From NCBI GenBank assembly GCA_938014885.1, contig CALLQI010000018.1:496001-560000 (forward strand): DNA of 64,000 nucleotides, written 5' to 3'. The DNA is from an uncultured bacterium (GTDB lineage Bacteria > Planctomycetota > UBA8742 > UBA2392). Every line of letters starts with the position of its first letter. Position 1 is the first letter of the stretch. Positions 61,325-64,000 of the stretch are shown here, piece by piece. The notes under the pieces are model-generated. The model made no database searches and was not told where the DNA came from. It was given only the letters and a program-made list of their open reading frames with translations. Both the position numbers and the translations under genes were made by a program.

Positions 61325-61336
61325 TTGACACGTCAA
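61325..61336. promoter_or_regulatory. Palindrome just upstream of the zinc-ribbon gene
   Basis: TTGAC-AC-GTCAA (61325-61336), 18-29 bp before the start codon on the minus strand. It could be an operator overlapping the promoter; support is only positional. Confidence 0.3.
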
Positions 61337-61392
61337 GTCTAGGAAGCGTATCCCCGGAGTCCAGCCCAAATCGCGAGACACAGCCCTACCGC

Positions 61393-61419
61393 GTGGCATT
61401 CGCGTCCCGCGAATGCCAC
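61393..61419. other. Perfect 12-bp hairpin downstream of nuoI
   Basis: GTGGCATTCGCG / CGCGAATGCCAC with a TCC loop, 28 bp after the nuoI stop on its own strand. There is no T-tract on either side, so terminator, mRNA-end stabiliser or regulatory role cannot be told apart. Confidence 0.5.
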
Positions 61420-61446
61420 TTGAGTTGCACGGGTTGGTGTTTGGGG

Positions 61447-62130
61447 CTAGGCGCCGTTTTCGCGTTCGCCTACTCGGAATTCGGTCAGGCCGTGGGTGAT
61501 GTCGGGGCCGCAGCCGTCGGGGCTGATGGGGAACTTGCCGTTGGCGTCTTTGCCGGCGCGGGACAGGTTCAGGCTGGCCATGAACTCGTCGTTGTTCTTG
61601 AGCAGGCGGTCCATGTCGTAAATGGCGTCGCTGCGCTTGGTGTGGACCTGGTTGTAGGTCGTGGTCATGGCGATGGCGTCTTTGGGGCAGGCTTCCACGC
61701 ACATGCCGCAGTAGATGCACTTCAGCATGTCGATTTCGAACACCGCGGGCTTCTTGAAGCGCTGGGCGCCGAATTCATCGACCGGGGCCTCTTCACCGAC
61801 GATGGTGATGCATTCCGCCGGGCAGGCCGTGCTGCACATGAAGCAGGCGACGCACTTGATGTTGTCTTTCTCGTCCACCTTCAGGTAATGCTCGCCGCGG
61901 TAGCCCACGGCGGCGATGTGGCGCTGGTGGGGCTTGGAGTCGCGGCCGACATAATCGATGGTGGTACTCGGCCGGAAGATCATCTTGAAGGTATTGACCA
62001 GCCCCTTCAGGATTTCGGGCAGGTACATGCGCTCCCACAGCGTCAACTTGCGTTCGTCGGCCGGCGGGGCTTTGCCGCCCCCGGCCATCAGTTCGCGCAC
62101 GTCGTGCCCATGGTTTGCGTGACTGTCCAC
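61447..62130 (-). CDS. nuoI: NADH-quinone oxidoreductase subunit I (NuoI)
   Basis: 227 residues. Two 4Fe-4S ferredoxin motifs are visible: CVACFMCSTACPAECI near residues 94-109 and CIYCGMCVEACPKDAI near 138-153. They carry electrons to the quinone site in complex I. The N-terminal region LKGLVNTFKMIFRPSTTIDY is the usual membrane-associated helix. Other nuo genes are not next to it, so complex I genes are scattered or this belongs to another ferredoxin-type complex. The start is GTG at 62128-62130 behind GAGGAT; an internal ATG (62085) would remove only 15 variable residues. It lies downstream of secA across repeat DNA. Confidence 0.92.
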   Translation of the reverse strand: MDSHANHGHDVRELMAGGGKAPPADERKLTLWERMYLPEILKGLVNTFKMIFRPSTTIDYVGRDSKPHQRHIAAVGYRGEHYLKVDEKDNIKCVACFMCSTACPAECITIVGEEAPVDEFGAQRFKKPAVFEIDMLKCIYCGMCVEACPKDAIAMTTTYNQVHTKRSDAIYDMDRLLKNNDEFMASLNLSRAGKDANGKFPISPDGCGPDITHGLTEFRVGERENGA

Positions 62131-62190
62131 AGCGTTATCCTCAAGTACCCCGGCGGGAATATAGCAACCCGGGTGGCGTCAGCCAGTGCG

Positions 62191-62352
62191 TGGTGGGAGG
62201 GGCTTGGGGGCTTGGGGGCTTGGGGCTTGGGGCCTGGGGCCTGGGGGCGGGAGTCTTGAGGCGGGATGCGGGGGTAACTGCCTGTTGTAACACCTGCGGG
62301 ATGGCCGCTGACTGACAGCCCTAAGCCCGAAGCCCTAGGCCCCAAGCCCCCT
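62191..62352. repeat. G-rich repeat and C-rich inverted partner between secA and nuoI
   Basis: 62191-62250 is (GGGGCTTG)-type words with up to five G in a row. 62317-62352 is the complementary type CCTAAGCCCGAAGCCCTAGG/CCCCAAGCCCC and runs into the secA stop codon. The two arms can pair over about 30 bp with gaps, an arrangement like that at 0.65-0.84 kb. Confidence 0.72.
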
Positions 62353-64000
62353 ACCGGCCCGCCTTCGCCTGATCCTCTGCCATATGGCACTTCTTGTACT
62401 TCTTGCCGCTTCCGCAGTGGCAGGGGTCGTTGGGCCCGGGCAGTTTGCTTTTTTCGCGTGACCGGAAGCCGGTGTTGCCCTGGCCCGGGTTCACGGCCTG
62501 TTCCATCTGCCGGCGCGTTTCCTGCTGCCTTGGCGTGGGCTGCGGCAGCGGGCTGCCGCCGCCACTGGTGCTGGTCATGCCCGGGGGCCCGGCGTGCACG
62601 GCCGTGCTGGCGGGCGGTGTCGGTGCCTGTGGCTGCGTCGGCGCGGGCTCGAACTTCACCTCGATGCGGAACAGGGTGCTGACCACCTCCATGTCCACGG
62701 TGTCGAGCATCTGCTCAAAGATCTCGCTGCCCTTCTTCTTGTAGGCGTCCTTGGGGTCCTTTTGCGCGTAGCTTTCCCAGTGGATGCTGCCCTTGAGCAC
62801 ATCCAGATTGCGCAGGTGCTGCTTCCAGTGCTCATCGATGCTCTGCAGCAGCAGGTAGCGCTCAAGCTGCCGCATCCGCGAATGATTGGGCCGCCCCGCC
62901 GGGGTGCGCATGACCGCGCCGTCCTGGCCCGCGCAGATCTTGGCCTCGCGGTCGGCGTACATCTTCAGCGCGATGTCCAGCAAATGACGGCGCAGAGCGT
63001 CGGCATGTTCGGCACCGCCATCGCCCTTGGGGAAGTCAGCCGGGTTCACGTCTTCGTTGAAGGCCTTCTTGAAGTCGGCCGCGATTTCGGCGGTCTGCCA
63101 CAGTTCCTTGCGATCGACGTTGCGCAGCACGTGCCGCTCAAGCGACGCGGTGATCACGTTTTCGATGCGGTCCACCACCGACTGCCGCAGCTTTTCACCG
63201 TGGATGCGGCCGCGAATCGTGTGCGCGAGCCGGAACACGGCCTCTTCGGAAACGATGTCGCGCAGGGCGTCTTCGGGGATTTCGGCCTGGTGCTGGGCGT
63301 CGGCCCACTGGCTGAGTTCCTTGGCGACCTTGGCTGAGATGCGGGTCTTGTCGGTAACCTTTTCGGCCTTGTCGACCTGGCTGATGGTGGCGCGCACGAC
63401 CTTGCGCACGTCGCTTTCCATCTGGAAGTAGTCGCCACGGCTGAGGCCGCCCAGGAACACCTGGCGCATGCGATACACCGCTTTGCGCTGGCCGTTGTTG
63501 ACGTCGTCGTACTCGATCAGGTTTTTGCGGATGTCGAAGTTGCGCTGCTCAACCTTCTTCTGCGCGCGCTCAACGCTGTTGCTGACCATTTTGGCCTGGA
63601 TCGGCTGGCCGTCCTTGAGGCCCAGCGATTGCATCACCGCCTTGATGCGCGGACCGGCAAACAGGCGCATCAGGTCGTCGTCGAGGCTCAGGAAGAACTG
63701 GCTGCTGCCCGGGTCGCCCTGGCGGCCGCAGCGCCCGCGAAGCTGGTTGTCGATGCGGCGGCTTTCGTGGCGCTCAGTGCCGAGCACCGCCAGCCCGCCC
63801 AGTTTGACGATTTCGTCGTGCTCAGCGTCGCATTCGGGCTGGTACTTCTTGGCGCGGGTGCTGATTTCTTCGTCGAACTTCACTTCGGCTTGCAGTCTCA
63901 CGTCGCGCGGCACGCCCCAGCTTGGGCTGTTGCGGAACTCTTCGGGCAACAAGCTGTTAACTGAAATGCCTTCCTTCTTCAGTTCATTCAGCGCCATGTG
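62351..64000 (-). CDS. secA: Preprotein translocase ATPase SecA, C-terminal part
   Basis: About 549 residues are visible; the N-terminal half lies beyond the right edge. Motor domain 2 has KLGGLAVLGTERHESRRIDN and LRGRCGRQGDPGSSQFFLSL, which contain helicase motifs V and VI. The helical scaffold and wing domain follow (EQRNFDIRKNLIEYDDV; LLLQSIDEHWKQHLRNLDVL). A Pro/Gly/Gln-rich linker leads to the C-terminal zinc site CHCGSGKKYKKCH for SecB or ribosome contact. The protein powers export through SecYEG. The first visible Met (63997) is internal rather than the start. It is cut by the window, not truncated. Confidence 0.97.
   Translation of the reverse strand, partial: HMALNELKKEGISVNSLLPEEFRNSPSWGVPRDVRLQAEVKFDEEISTRAKKYQPECDAEHDEIVKLGGLAVLGTERHESRRIDNQLRGRCGRQGDPGSSQFFLSLDDDLMRLFAGPRIKAVMQSLGLKDGQPIQAKMVSNSVERAQKKVEQRNFDIRKNLIEYDDVNNGQRKAVYRMRQVFLGGLSRGDYFQMESDVRKVVRATISQVDKAEKVTDKTRISAKVAKELSQWADAQHQAEIPEDALRDIVSEEAVFRLAHTIRGRIHGEKLRQSVVDRIENVITASLERHVLRNVDRKELWQTAEIAADFKKAFNEDVNPADFPKGDGGAEHADALRRHLLDIALKMYADREAKICAGQDGAVMRTPAGRPNHSRMRQLERYLLLQSIDEHWKQHLRNLDVLKGSIHWESYAQKDPKDAYKKKGSEIFEQMLDTVDMEVVSTLFRIEVKFEPAPTQPQAPTPPASTAVHAGPPGMTSTSGGGSPLPQPTPRQQETRRQMEQAVNPGQGNTGFRSREKSKLPGPNDPCHCGSGKKYKKCHMAEDQAKAGR

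Noticed and set aside
61306..62259. 317-residue plus-strand frame opposite nuoI
   Set aside because: Shadow of nuoI, whose two 4Fe-4S motifs are unmistakable.

Overview
The window is GC-rich, gene-dense bacterial DNA that looks like a member of the Planctomycetota. The best marker is a DUF1549/DUF1553 (PSCyt2/PSD1-type) secreted protein at 14.7 kb. The many large secreted repeat proteins, lipoproteins with glycine-rich linkers and C-terminal Gly-rich/Cys/TM/Arg tails fit the same group, but the phylum call is an inference. No tRNA, rRNA, CRISPR array, transposase or phage gene was recognised by eye.

Layout. 0-19.6 kb: an ECF sigma factor cut by the left edge, dnaK, a DUF2200 protein, a giant ELWxxDGT-repeat surface protein, an FprA-type ferredoxin reductase, a long-form dCTP deaminase, a GT-C-like membrane protein, HEAT-like and EF-hand proteins, a metallophosphoesterase, the DUF1549/DUF1553 protein and a large multidomain surface protein. 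19.7-27.7 kb: a heavy-metal RND efflux operon (Cys/His-rich secreted protein, TolC-type channel, membrane fusion protein, CzcA/CusA-type pump, His-rich lipoprotein, membrane-anchored protein). 27.7-30 kb: a secreted protein with a C-terminal sorting tail, preceded by a clear cobalamin riboswitch. 30-38 kb: a TPR lipoprotein, a HEAT-like protein, a lipoprotein protein-arginine deiminase (PAD) with the catalytic tetrad of vertebrate PADs, and a divergent GH51-like glycosidase lipoprotein. 38-46 kb: lipB, two small lipoproteins, lpdA, a DEDDh exonuclease, a zinc-ribbon membrane protein and a choice-of-anchor-I lipoprotein. 46-53 kb: a 2092-residue alpha-2-macroglobulin-like protein and HU. 53-64 kb: HAD hydrolase, TPR protein, haem-binding protein, PIG-L/BshB1-like deacetylase, BtuF-like binding protein, small cytochrome c, outer-membrane barrel, a MamK-like actin, an unidentified zinc-ribbon protein, nuoI and the 3' half of secA at the right edge.

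The most interesting items are the PAD, the MamK-like actin away from any visible magnetosome gene, the cobalamin-riboswitch-controlled surface protein, and a recurrent family of degenerate short-period intergenic repeats (7-14 bp units, often G-rich on one strand and sometimes in inverted pairs) found in seven spacers. A separate inverted-repeat element of about 283 bp lies at 53.2 kb.

How the genes work together: the metal-efflux genes form one tight operon with 1- and 14-base overlaps; PAD and the HEAT-like gene are probably co-transcribed; lipB and lpdA both serve lipoate-dependent dehydrogenases; most other genes are single units separated by strong hairpin terminators. All starts were chosen by ribosome binding site, signal peptide and family N-terminus. 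Function calls rest on motif recognition from memory, not on database searches.
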